DNA from: Bdellovibrionaceae bacterium UBA2339 | Lineage (GTDB): Bacteria; Bdellovibrionota; Bdellovibrionia; Bdellovibrionales; JAMPXM01 | Assembly: GCA_002344785.1 (NCBI GenBank) | Contig: DDUL01000067.1 | Span: 1-48,259 of the forward strand | Reading direction: 5' to 3' | Length of the DNA: 48,259 nucleotides | Part shown: positions 25,618 to 33,451 of the stretch, in pieces | Layout of the letters: each line of letters begins with the position of its first letter | How positions within the stretch are numbered: position 1 is the first letter of the stretch | Notes under the pieces: generated by a model | Databases searched by the model: none | What the model was told of the DNA's origin: nothing | The model's input: only the letters and a program-made list of their open reading frames with translations | Made by a program: the position numbers and the translations under genes

Positions 25618-27177
25618 TTAGTGACCATGAGTGGGATCGCCCTCATGGTGTGCGTGCGCCTCAGGCAAGTCGCCCAAGATCGCGCGATACTCTTCCGGCA
25701 CAGCCGAGAGAGCTTCAGCCGGCGTTCCCGTGCCGCGCAATGTGTGTGTGGCCCGGGCGATCTCGACGCCTTGGCGACGCAAGCTCGCTGTGATCTCGAC
25801 ATCCTTACCCTGGTGCTCAAGGCGGATGGCTTCAAGGTTCAGGTTGCCACCATTGTGGCGAACAACTTCACCATTCACGCGAATCTGCAACTGAGCGTCG
25901 CGCACACGGCTTCGCGAAGAGCCGCGCAAGCTGACCGCCAGTTCATCGCGCAGATTTAACACGCCAATGCTTTCGTTCTGAGTCGAAGCGCGCTGCACGG
26001 CCATCGCAAGCTCAACATCATAAGTGGGCTGGGCTGCCGAGATGCGAATCGGCGTCGACTTTTGGAATCGACCTTCGCGATAAGCTTGGATCTCTGATGA
26101 AGACTTCGAATCGAGGAAGTCCGCCAATTCTTTATTGGTGACGCACTTCACTTCCGGAAGTCCACAAACACGCAGACCGAATTCTTTCATCGCTTCCCAA
26201 TACGCGCCGCCATTCCACAGCGAGAAGTGATGGCCAATGTGAATCGGCGCACGGTTGCCGTTGTAGTTACCTTCAAAGTATTGCAGGTAAGTCTCGAGCA
26301 TTTGGCGCTTATAGGTTTCTTTGTTTTGCGCGATGTTGGGATCCGGTCGTCCATTGGAGTCGGCAACGTAGAAGTTGAAGTCCATGGACAAGGTTCGTTT
26401 GCCCGTGCCGGCGATTCTCAAACCAGCCAAAGGAAAGTTCCAATGACCGCCGGTCGCGTTCTTCTCAGGCCAATAGTTGGGTCGATTCACCTGCGAAGTA
26501 TCGTAGCGATAGTTGAAGTCTTTGATCACGCGGAAGAGATCCTGGTTGAAACCCAATAGCGGCGCGCGGAATCCCGTCATCGAGGACTCGGGGAAAATAT
26601 TGCCGTTGGGGAACAGTCGCGTGCCGCGCGTGCCTGTGCCGACCACGGCGCGATTGAAGTTGAAGAAATCAAAGATGATGCGATGGAACTGTTGAAACTC
26701 GCTCTTCCACTGCTCGAAGCTCCACTTTGAACCATCAAAGTGCGCGTTCGCATGCGATGCGATTTCATGCCCCTCTTGGTGGGCCAGATTCGTTTGATCG
26801 AATCGCGCCAACAAGTCATTACGGTCTTCACCCCAACCGATGGCCGACTGACCGGGACCGCGCGAAGGCTCGACGTACTGTGACTTCACAGCTCGTCCCA
26901 CATAATAGACGCCAGAAATGAAGTAAGTGAATTTCAATGGCTTGCCTTGCGCTTCAGCTTCGCGCGCATAGCGACGAGTGGCTTCCCACATCGGGATCGA
27001 AGAAGAGCCGTCAAAGGCCAGAAGAACATACTGAGGCGGTCGTTGAACTTGTGACTGAGCCTGAGCCCGCGGCGCCCCTCCTAATAATAGAGATGGAGCC
27101 AACAGCGCTCCGCTGATCGCCAAATTCATTGCCTTACGGCCAACTGATCCACGACGCACATGCTTGAGGGTCTTCAC
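25618..27177 (-). CDS. exported polysaccharide deacetylase-like protein
   Basis: I choose the GTG at 27177 (519 residues), which has GAAGGA eight bases upstream and gives a clean signal peptide ending RAQA; other starts are GTG 27195 and ATG 27129. The domain near residues 50-370 resembles NodB-type carbohydrate esterase 4: LLAFDGSSSI replaces the usual TFDDG, and EIASHANAHFDG gives the zinc His-x3-His. Such enzymes remove acetyl or formyl groups from glycans. The second Asp of the motif is missing, so activity is uncertain. A C-terminal beta-sandwich-like part and a His-rich tail (HAHHEGDPTHGH) may bind metal. Confidence 0.75.
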   Translation of the reverse strand: MKTLKHVRRGSVGRKAMNLAISGALLAPSLLLGGAPRAQAQSQVQRPPQYVLLAFDGSSSIPMWEATRRYAREAEAQGKPLKFTYFISGVYYVGRAVKSQYVEPSRGPGQSAIGWGEDRNDLLARFDQTNLAHQEGHEIASHANAHFDGSKWSFEQWKSEFQQFHRIIFDFFNFNRAVVGTGTRGTRLFPNGNIFPESSMTGFRAPLLGFNQDLFRVIKDFNYRYDTSQVNRPNYWPEKNATGGHWNFPLAGLRIAGTGKRTLSMDFNFYVADSNGRPDPNIAQNKETYKRQMLETYLQYFEGNYNGNRAPIHIGHHFSLWNGGAYWEAMKEFGLRVCGLPEVKCVTNKELADFLDSKSSSEIQAYREGRFQKSTPIRISAAQPTYDVELAMAVQRASTQNESIGVLNLRDELAVSLRGSSRSRVRDAQLQIRVNGEVVRHNGGNLNLEAIRLEHQGKDVEITASLRRQGVEIARATHTLRGTGTPAEALSAVPEEYRAILGDLPEAHAHHEGDPTHGH

Positions 27178-27495
27178 GGCACTGATCCTTCCCACGACCT
27201 GACAACTTGAAGATCTCGTCGCGCTTAAGAGCTTGGGCCTTAATCAGATTTCATCTTCTTGACGCTGCGGCCACTGGAAATGGCCAGGCGGCAATGACTA
27301 AAATCCTTCTTCAGCACGATCTTTTCACGACATCGGCAGACGAACCCACATGGCCCGCCCGCCTCGATCTTCGGTTCGCGGCATTTATAAACAGGATCTA
27401 GGCCAAGGAAGCTCGGGCACAGCCTCGAAGTGCACGCTTCACCACTTCACTTGGCCCATCCACGTCACTTGACCACAGCAACACACCCCAATGAG

Positions 27496-27509
27496 ACGGA
27501 AATTTCCGT
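27496..27509. promoter_or_regulatory. 14-bp perfect palindrome
   Basis: ACGGAAATTTCCGT reads the same on both strands. It lies in non-coding sequence 319 bases upstream of the deacetylase-like start and 665 before the DUF4360 start. It is a candidate dimeric-regulator site. Confidence 0.4.
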
Positions 27510-27829
27510 GTAAACGCATACGCAAGTTGAAGAGGCTTGCGGCGGTCCCTCTCCAAGGTGACCGGATTCGGCCCACGGCATCTGAGGCTGTCTAAGGACT
27601 TGTCACTTTGTCTCTTGAGTTTTCCGAGGCCTCTGGCGCAAGTAGGTCGATTTTTCACGGCCTCGCCGCAATTCGACGCTCAGTCGCGGATCGATGCTCT
27701 CATACGGACCCATTGGGGCGGCCAAGTGTGGTGGCGGTCCGACTCCGAACTTGCCAACTCCCCGCGACGAGGATCACGCAATTGAAAACAAATTGATGTG
27801 TCGACCATAAGCCGGAGTCGAGGTCCGCC

Positions 27830-28039
27830 ATGAACTTGAATGGCGCAAACTCACTTTTGAATGACGAACTCTTTGCGGTTCCAATGCTTGGCTTTTTCGC
27901 CCGAATGAGAGTTTGCAGGCCTGTGGACGAACGCCTGCAAATCCGCGCCAGTGCAGAGAAACGAGGCCGAGACTTCAAGTCACTTCTCAACAATTTGAGT
28001 CCTCACAAATTCACCTCGTTTCGTAAGTCGCTACAGTGA
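27830..28039 (+). CDS. doubtful small ORF
   Basis: A 69-residue frame begins at an ATG with GAGGT five bases upstream. It has no recognisable motif, no signal peptide and an ordinary basic composition, and it overlaps a perfect inverted repeat at 27912-27941. It could be a small protein or chance. Confidence 0.2.
   Translation: MNLNGANSLLNDELFAVPMLGFFARMRVCRPVDERLQIRASAEKRGRDFKSLLNNLSPHKFTSFRKSLQ
27912..27941. repeat. inverted repeat TTTGCAGGC / GCCTGCAAA
   Basis: Two perfect 9-base arms are separated by 12 bases. No T-run follows on either strand, so a protein-binding site or RNA structure is more likely than a terminator. Confidence 0.55.
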
Positions 28040-28040
28040 A

Positions 28041-28090
28041 TTGAAACTGGCTTTCAACTCAGCGCAACACGCGTGGTGACTTTGTGTCAC
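28041..28090. promoter_or_regulatory. paired inverted repeats upstream of the DUF4360 gene
   Basis: TTGAAA-N5-TTTCAA (28041-28057) and GTGAC-N5-GTCAC (28076-28090) have the same 5-base spacer. They lie 85-134 bases before the start at 28175, a usual place for operators. Confidence 0.4.
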
Positions 28091-28174
28091 TGAAGCCGAT
28101 GGCACGAGCGCTGCTCTCTCCACTTCGCAACACCGACCTCGAGGATGAGGTCACCACAAGCTCAAGGGGGAATC

Positions 28175-28777
28175 ATGTTTCGTTCACTGTTAGCGCTCAC
28201 AGCCGCGTTGGCCTCGTTCGCACTTACACAACCCGCACAAGCACAATCGGGAATTCAATTGGGCCTGCCTGGTTATGGCGGCACAGGTTGCCCGGCTGGA
28301 TCTGCGAGCGTCACATTGGCGCCGGATCAAAAGTCGTTGTCGATCCTGTTCGACCAATACGTTGTCGAGGCGGATCGCAATCGTCGAATGGATCGAAAGT
28401 CGTGTAACATCGCAATTCCTGTTCGAGTTCCAAACGGCTACTCGATCTCCGTTTTCCAAGTGGATTATCGCGGATTCAACGCTCTACCTTGGGGCGCTCG
28501 ATCGACATTCAATGTCGAGTACTTCTTCGCAGGTAGCCGCGGCGTTCGCCAGACAAAGTCTTTTGCCGGTCCCGCCAACGGTCTCTACGAACTGACGGAT
28601 CATCTGACGGCGCAAGCACTCGTGTGGTCACCTTGCGGTGCGGACACCAACCTTCGCGTCAACACCTCGATGCTGGTGCAGGCAAACAGCCGTGGCGATC
28701 AGGCGATGGCAACGGTTGACTCAGCTGACGTCACCGCTGGCCTGATCTACCACATCGCTTGGCGCCGATGTCAGTGA
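28175..28777 (+). CDS. exported DUF4360 family protein, copy 1
   Basis: The 200-residue protein starts at an ATG with AGGGGG upstream and has a signal peptide ending AQA near residue 23. The mature part matches DUF4360: GTGCPAGSASVTLAPDQKSL, a conserved second Cys (KSCNIAIPVRVPNGY), DYRGFNALPWGARSTF and a terminal RRCQ. The paired cysteines suggest disulfides in a secreted beta-rich domain. The function of the family is not established. A paralogue follows at 29202. A GC-rich hairpin at 28829-28867 may end the transcript. Confidence 0.85.
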   Translation: MFRSLLALTAALASFALTQPAQAQSGIQLGLPGYGGTGCPAGSASVTLAPDQKSLSILFDQYVVEADRNRRMDRKSCNIAIPVRVPNGYSISVFQVDYRGFNALPWGARSTFNVEYFFAGSRGVRQTKSFAGPANGLYELTDHLTAQALVWSPCGADTNLRVNTSMLVQANSRGDQAMATVDSADVTAGLIYHIAWRRCQ

Positions 28778-29201
28778 GGCCAACGGCCCTGAAGTCGAAT
28801 TGAGATACTGAAATCAAAAGTGAGATGCCGCGAGCGCGCCCTCTGACCCCATCAAGTCGCGCTCGCGCATTTCTCCCAAGACTTCTGGATGTGATTTCTG
28901 GTTATGACTTTTGGCAGCTCGCTGAATTCTCGAATCGCTGATCGACAAAAGAAACTCGCTCCATCACCACCTCACGGATTGAGGACGGACGATGACCAAA
29001 AAAAAGTGCCTCCCAAATGCCGAGCCAACTATTGAGACGTTCGCCGAATTCGACCTTAAGGACTTCGTCGCGGGACACGACGAGATCGCCACACAACAAC
29101 TTGTTTTGAAAGTTGATGTGAAAGCGCAACCGAAAGCGAAAGTCTCAACTGCAGTAACTCTATGCCAAGCCCGATGGCTTGCACGACCAAAGGACCCCGC
29201 C
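28778..29201. other. intergenic region between the DUF4360 paralogues
   Basis: It holds the hairpin at 28829-28867. An ATG at 28992 with GAGGA six bases upstream is in frame with the second paralogue. Starting there would put 70 residues before the signal peptide, so I read this as leader sequence. No clear promoter was found. Confidence 0.45.
28829..28867 (+). terminator. GC-rich hairpin, possible terminator
   Basis: A perfect 10-bp stem CGCGAGCGCG / CGCGCTCGCG encloses 19 bases and is followed by CATTTCTCCC, a weak U-tract. It lies 52 bases after the DUF4360 stop. Intrinsic termination is possible but not certain. Confidence 0.5.
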
Positions 29202-30086
29202 ATGTTTCCACTACAAATCGCATCGCTCACTTCGATCGCGAATCTCGCCCACCAAGCTCTCAATTCACTCAGTACACAAGTTCTGAGCGCAGCACTCGCC
29301 ACGGGTGTTGCGATGAGCTTGGGGCTTTCACCCAATTTGGCATGGGCGCAAGCCGATGACACCGGTGACTTTACTGATGGCGATGAAGGCGCTCCACCCA
29401 ACACCGACTCAGATCCCGTGCCCGGTCTCAGCATGCTGACACCCAGCTATGCCGGAACCGGCTGCCCACAGGGAACAGCCTCGACGATTCTGTCACCCGA
29501 CGGAAAAAGTTTGACCGTCATCTTCGATGCCTACATTGCACAAGCCAACGCGAGTCTGCCACGCGATCAAAAAGGCTGCCAAATCAACATTCCCTTTCAG
29601 GTGCCGGCTGGCTATCAAGTTCAAGTCGTCAAAATGGACTACCGCGGGTTCGCGAATTTACCGCAAGGCTCGCGTTCGACCTTTGGCGCTGGATTTCGAT
29701 ACTTGGAAATTGATGGGCGAACCACTCCCAATCCTCGTGTGCTTCGAGCCCGTGTCTTCCAAGGCCCACGTCAAAGCGAATTCAAACTCACATCGATTTT
29801 GCGAGGCGCACGCTTCTCGCCCTGCGGGACCAATTTCATTCTCGCCGCTGAAAGCATGCTGAACGTGGCGGCCAATCGCCAAGGCGAAGATGCGTTTGCA
29901 ACCGTGGACTCACTCGATGGCGTCGCTCTCCCCGTCGTCTACTCGCTCCGATGGAAGCGTTGTTCGGTCGGACCCGGCGGCGGACAGGGTGGCGGCCATG
30001 GCGGAGGTCACGTGCGACCCCAACCACCGCCGCGTCCCCAGCCCGGTCGACCACCGCGTCCGTTTCCTGGCCCGGGCCGGAGATAA
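29202..30086 (+). CDS. exported DUF4360 family protein, copy 2, with Gly/His/Pro-rich tail
   Basis: From the ATG at 29202 (AAAGGA seven bases upstream) the protein is 294 residues. A long signal peptide ends AWAQA near residue 50, and a short acidic linker follows. The DUF4360 domain shares with copy 1 the blocks GTGCPQGTAS, SLTVIFDAYIA, CQINIPFQVPAGY, DYRGFANLPQGSRSTF and FSPCGTN. It ends in a low-complexity tail: glycine and histidine first (GGGQGGGHGGGH), then Pro/Arg. The tail is absent from copy 1 and may bind metal or surface polymers. A repeat element begins four bases after the stop. Confidence 0.82.
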   Translation: MFPLQIASLTSIANLAHQALNSLSTQVLSAALATGVAMSLGLSPNLAWAQADDTGDFTDGDEGAPPNTDSDPVPGLSMLTPSYAGTGCPQGTASTILSPDGKSLTVIFDAYIAQANASLPRDQKGCQINIPFQVPAGYQVQVVKMDYRGFANLPQGSRSTFGAGFRYLEIDGRTTPNPRVLRARVFQGPRQSEFKLTSILRGARFSPCGTNFILAAESMLNVAANRQGEDAFATVDSLDGVALPVVYSLRWKRCSVGPGGGQGGGHGGGHVRPQPPPRPQPGRPPRPFPGPGRR

Positions 30087-30089
30087 GTC

Positions 30090-30114
30090 AGCTGGATCAC
30101 TTGAGTGGTCGTGG
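30090..30114 (+). repeat. extragenic repeat element, copy A
   Basis: This is AGCTGG-AT-CACTTGAGTGGTCGTGG. It starts four bases after the DUF4360 stop. It matches the copy at 48101-48125 in 22 of 25 bases and has an inverted relative at 30218-30242. Confidence 0.7.
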
Positions 30115-30217
30115 ACGTAGTCTTCCCGATCACTCAATTTCATGTGGCGAAATTATTGCGCCGGGACCATGCGGATCGTCCCAGCTCGAAGTGCAACGAC
30201 GCGGGTCGGGGCAAGTT

Positions 30218-30242
30218 CCACAACCACGCAAGTGAGCCACCT
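30218..30242 (-). repeat. extragenic repeat element, inverted copy B
   Basis: Read on the minus strand this matches the copy at 48101-48125 in 22 of 25 bases. With copy A it brackets about 100 bases of non-coding DNA, like the paired arrangement of REP/REPIN elements. Confidence 0.6.
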
Positions 30243-30261
30243 CAATTGAGGGCTGGACAAC

Positions 30262-30283
30262 GGCTTCGCTCCTGAGCGAAGCC
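30262..30283 (+). promoter_or_regulatory. hairpin next to the methyltransferase start
   Basis: A perfect 9-bp stem GGCTTCGCT / AGCGAAGCC with a 4-base loop ends six bases before the GTG start at 30290. It could control ribosome access, or be a terminator without a T-run. A palindrome CTCAATTGAG (30241-30250) lies just upstream. Confidence 0.45.
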
Positions 30284-30289
30284 TAGGGC

Positions 30290-30961
30290 GTGAACTTCAC
30301 CGCCACATACTCCCAACCTGAAACTTATCGATTTTCACTTGATTCGATCGAGTTGGCCAAGTTTGTCGCGGATCAACTTCGGCCAATGACCACAGAGGAA
30401 AAATCCGAACTGCGCATTGCAGATTTATGCGCAGGCTGTGGCGTGATCGGACTTGAACTCCTCTTTCACCATCCTGAAATTCACCGCATCGACTTCATCG
30501 AAATTCAGGATGTCTACCGCCGTCACTTTGAGGCGAACTCCTTATCTGTGCCCGCATCGACTCAGGATCGCAAGCTCCAGTGGTGGGAGATGAACTATCA
30601 GAGCTTGATCGGCGATGAGGCTTGGCGAGGCCGCTATGACCTGGTGCTTTGCAACCCTCCGTACTTCGAACCTCATCAGGGGCGCCGCCCTCCCGACACA
30701 TTCAAGTCGCGTTGTCGGTTTTTTCTGGATGCGAGCTTTCGCGATTTACTTCGATGCATCGAGTGGATCACAGCTCCCGGCGGCCAAGCATTTGTGCTGA
30801 TCCGCGGCCTGCAGGATCACGGAGTCGCATGGCAACAGCGCCAGTTGGACCTCGGTGAAATTTGGGGAACTCGAGGTCAAGCCGTCGCGGAAATTCGAGG
30901 CACGACTGTCTATTGCTTTCAGGCCGACGCGATCAAGGTGGCGGTGCCTGAACAGACTTAG
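30290..30961 (+). CDS. TrmN6-like N6-adenine methyltransferase
   Basis: The 223-residue cytoplasmic enzyme has the class I SAM-binding motif ADLCAGCGVIGLELL and the catalytic NPPY motif (LVLCNPPYFEPH) of N6-adenine and related methyltransferases. The N-terminal YRFSLDSIELAKF resembles the FKQDxxxLA block of TrmN6/YfiC, which modifies A37 of tRNA1(Val). The start is GTG, the first possible codon after an in-frame TAG at 30284. Its ribosome site (AGGG) is very close, and a strong hairpin precedes it, so expression may be low or controlled. Its 3' end overlaps hemH by 29 bases, tail to tail. Confidence 0.72.
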   Translation: MNFTATYSQPETYRFSLDSIELAKFVADQLRPMTTEEKSELRIADLCAGCGVIGLELLFHHPEIHRIDFIEIQDVYRRHFEANSLSVPASTQDRKLQWWEMNYQSLIGDEAWRGRYDLVLCNPPYFEPHQGRRPPDTFKSRCRFFLDASFRDLLRCIEWITAPGGQAFVLIRGLQDHGVAWQQRQLDLGEIWGTRGQAVAEIRGTTVYCFQADAIKVAVPEQT

Positions 30962-32108
30962 AAACTAAGCTTTCATTTCGTCGAAAGCACTCATCGGCAA
31001 TCTGCAATATTCCTTCAATCCACTTTGGATGTGAATTCAAGCATGGTGCCGTCGCATAGGCTTCACCACCAGCATGCATGAACTCTTCGCGACCTCGGTC
31101 TGCGATCTCTTCGAGTGACTCCAGCCCATCGGCGACAAACGCCGGCGTGCAAACGAGCAATCGTCGGATGTTTCGAGTTTGCGGAAGTTCGCGAAGCACA
31201 TCCGACGTGTAGGGTCGCGTCCACTGCGCACGGCCCAGACGACTTTGAAACGCCACCGTGTACTGAGAGTCACGAAGGCCCAGGCCCTCAGCCAGGCTTC
31301 TGGCTGTCGCGAAACATTGCGACTTGTAGCAATGCGGTTTGGCGATGGCACAACAATTTTCGCTGCCGCAATTCGCATCAAGCTTTCGCAGTTGCCGCAT
31401 CGGCAAGCCATGAAAACTCATCAGCAGATGCTCATAGCGCCCCGACGACCAAGCTTGCTGAATCACGTTGATCCAAGCCGCCGTGTGCGCGGGATGGTCA
31501 TAAAACGAGCGCACTTCGTGAAGCCGTGGATGCCAAGCCGATGATGCGGCAGCTTGAGCTTCGCTTTGAATCTTGCCCAGTACACGCCGAACCTCCAACA
31601 AGGTGGAAGCCGTCGTGGCTTCGGCATACTGAGGATAAAGTGGAAAAATCATCAGATCTGTGACCTGCTGTTCGCGAAGTCTCTGAAGCGCGCGGTATAA
31701 GCTCGGTTCGCCGTAGCGCATGGCCACTTCTACGGTCTCAATTTGTGGGGTTCGTGCAGCTCGTGTCGCTGAGCCGCGTGCTTGGTCTTGAGTTTGATTC
31801 CCCGAACTCAATTGAGATCGCACGGCCTCTCCGAGATCCAGAAGATGCGTGAGGAGCGGCGAACCTCTCTCCGTCCAAATACTTTGATAAGCCCGCGCCG
31901 AGGCTTGCGCCCGTCTCGGTATGATGATTCCACGCACCAGTGCCGCGCGAAGCAGCCACGGCAAGTCGATCACCTTTTCATCCATGAGAAAATCCGCAAG
32001 ATACCGTTTGAGCGCCTCCGGCGTTGGCGCGGCGGGAGTGCCGAGATTGATGAGCAAAAGTCCGCGCACCGAGGGCCTCGTTGTGTCGAGCTGAGACTGT
32101 TGACTCAT
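30933..32108 (-). CDS. hemH: ferrochelatase with internal cysteine-rich segment
   Basis: HemH inserts ferrous iron into protoporphyrin IX, the last step of protoheme synthesis. The 391 residues include LLLINLGTP, the catalytic His233 in SFHGLP and Glu330 in DGLESLEEI. Between them five cysteines (247, 252, 253, 260, 265) replace the shorter loop of E. coli-type enzymes. Four of these could hold a [2Fe-2S] cluster, as reported for a myxobacterial-type ferrochelatase group. An Ala/Gln-rich insertion sits near 100-120. The ATG overlaps the hemY stop as ATGA; this is the last gene of the heme operon. Confidence 0.93.
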   Translation of the reverse strand: MSQQSQLDTTRPSVRGLLLINLGTPAAPTPEALKRYLADFLMDEKVIDLPWLLRAALVRGIIIPRRAQASARAYQSIWTERGSPLLTHLLDLGEAVRSQLSSGNQTQDQARGSATRAARTPQIETVEVAMRYGEPSLYRALQRLREQQVTDLMIFPLYPQYAEATTASTLLEVRRVLGKIQSEAQAAASSAWHPRLHEVRSFYDHPAHTAAWINVIQQAWSSGRYEHLLMSFHGLPMRQLRKLDANCGSENCCAIAKPHCYKSQCFATARSLAEGLGLRDSQYTVAFQSRLGRAQWTRPYTSDVLRELPQTRNIRRLLVCTPAFVADGLESLEEIADRGREEFMHAGGEAYATAPCLNSHPKWIEGILQIADECFRRNESLVSKSVQAPPP

Positions 32109-33451
32109 AGACCCTCACCCTGAAGTCGCCAATACTCTTCAAGCGCTTCGGCGCGTGCAAAAAACCCGGCGGCACCGATGTGCCCCAGATAGTTTCCCGT
32201 CAAGGCCCAACGCCTACGCGGCTTTGACCACAACGCTGCACCCTGACCGATCGTGGAATTGTAATGAGGAATGGCCTCAGGCCAACGGTGAACTTCAGAG
32301 TTCAAGATTTCTTCTTGCTCACCCGAGGCCCTGCCGCGGTAGCGCCTTCGAAACTGCTCAATTTCGGCTAAGATCTCCGCGTCGGATCGCGCCAGCCAAG
32401 CTCGATCTTGAGCAAAGCCGCCAAGAATCCAAGTCTCGCTCGCAGCATCGCCGCGCTCACCAATTCGTCCGTCAAAGATCGAATCATTTTGCAAAACGCC
32501 CAGAACGCCATGCCGATGGGCATTCGCAAAGACAGCCCCAAAGCCGTCGCAAAACTTCCGCGTTCGATGCAAGGTGACCGAAATCAAGCCCAGCATGGCG
32601 ATCTTCCTCAGACTCTCGATCGTGAGATGAAGATCCGCCAACTCCTCTTGGGAAAAGCTCGATTGTCGGGACAGATCGTTCTCAGCAAAAAACCGCGCCG
32701 CATCTCGGGCCGAGCCTGCGACGATCAGTTTTTCTGGGCTTCGCAAATCCTCAAACTTCGCGGCTCGATTGAGATGGAGTTCCGCGCCTTGCATCTCAAG
32801 TTGCCGGACCAGTGCATCGACAAGATCTTGCATTCCACCACGAGGCGCGACGGAACCCTTTGGCGACACGCGCTCGCGACGACGATGATTTGTCGCTGGC
32901 TCAAAAAAGCGCGTCAGCACCGCACCAGCGTGCAGCGTCTCCGCGGGCGCGGCATGAATACCTTGAAGCGCCGGAGTGAGGATCTGCGACACGAAGTCTT
33001 GCCCAAAGATGCGTTCTCCCCACTCCGCAACACTTTCCAGAGATCGCGGCCGAGCCATGTCAGATTTCCGAAGTCGCCAAAGCCCCCGGACCACAAGCAA
33101 AGATTGGGTTGGCCCCAACGGCCAACGCGACAGCCGACCGGGAAGATCAGACGATTCGATCGGGCAGCTGCCAAAATAACGCCGTCTTGCCGACGGTCGG
33201 GCCCCGACCAACTCGACACCGGCCGAGTGGGCCGCGCGCGCGACGGCTGGCGTATGAATCAGGGCATGGGCCGCATGTTCGATCACGCCTTGTGCATGTC
33301 GAGTGCTGCCGATGAGCCCACCCCACCGAGGTCCCTTTTCGAAGAGGCGCACACGCCAACCTTGCAGTGAAAATCGCGCGGCGGCGGCAAGACCCGCAAG
33401 ACCACCACCGACAATCATCACTTGGCGCTCTCGTCCATCTGATTCAGACAT
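32105..33451 (-). CDS. hemY: FAD-dependent protoporphyrinogen oxidase (HemY/PgoX family)
   Basis: The 448-residue flavoprotein oxidises protoporphyrinogen IX to protoporphyrin IX using oxygen. The N-terminus carries the FAD dinucleotide-binding motif VGGGLAGLAAAARF with GWRVRLFEKG, and the C-terminus a GNYLGHIGAAGFFARAEA flavin-binding segment. The ATG at 33451 overlaps the hemN stop as TGATG; a TTG one codon earlier is unlikely. Some annotations call this family hemG. An oxygen-dependent enzyme beside oxygen-independent HemN suggests heme is made over a range of oxygen levels. Confidence 0.9.
   Translation of the reverse strand: MSESDGRERQVMIVGGGLAGLAAAARFSLQGWRVRLFEKGPRWGGLIGSTRHAQGVIEHAAHALIHTPAVARAAHSAGVELVGARPSARRRYFGSCPIESSDLPGRLSRWPLGPTQSLLVVRGLWRLRKSDMARPRSLESVAEWGERIFGQDFVSQILTPALQGIHAAPAETLHAGAVLTRFFEPATNHRRRERVSPKGSVAPRGGMQDLVDALVRQLEMQGAELHLNRAAKFEDLRSPEKLIVAGSARDAARFFAENDLSRQSSFSQEELADLHLTIESLRKIAMLGLISVTLHRTRKFCDGFGAVFANAHRHGVLGVLQNDSIFDGRIGERGDAASETWILGGFAQDRAWLARSDAEILAEIEQFRRRYRGRASGEQEEILNSEVHRWPEAIPHYNSTIGQGAALWSKPRRRWALTGNYLGHIGAAGFFARAEALEEYWRLQGEGL

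Larger units (their letters stand above)
27178..28174. other. long non-coding stretch with inverted repeats
   Basis: This 997-base region between divergent genes has only short, poorly supported frames. It contains a 14-bp perfect palindrome (27496-27509), a 9-bp inverted repeat with a 12-base spacer (27912-27941), and two closer inverted repeats (28041-28057 and 28076-28090). It may hold promoters for the deacetylase-like gene and the DUF4360 gene, and possibly a non-coding RNA. Confidence 0.5.

Noticed and set aside
25618..25640. His-rich end of the deacetylase-like protein as a frameshift artefact
   Set aside because: The frame is continuous to a normal TAA and the downstream gene starts 13 bases later, so the tail looks genuine.
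27398..27658. An 86-residue minus-strand frame in the long non-coding region
   Set aside because: It has a GTG start with no ribosome site, a composition like random sequence and no motif.
28992..29201. Start of the second DUF4360 gene at the ATG at 28992, which has a fair ribosome site
   Set aside because: It would put 70 unrelated residues before a clear signal peptide; the ATG at 29202 has its own AAAGGA.
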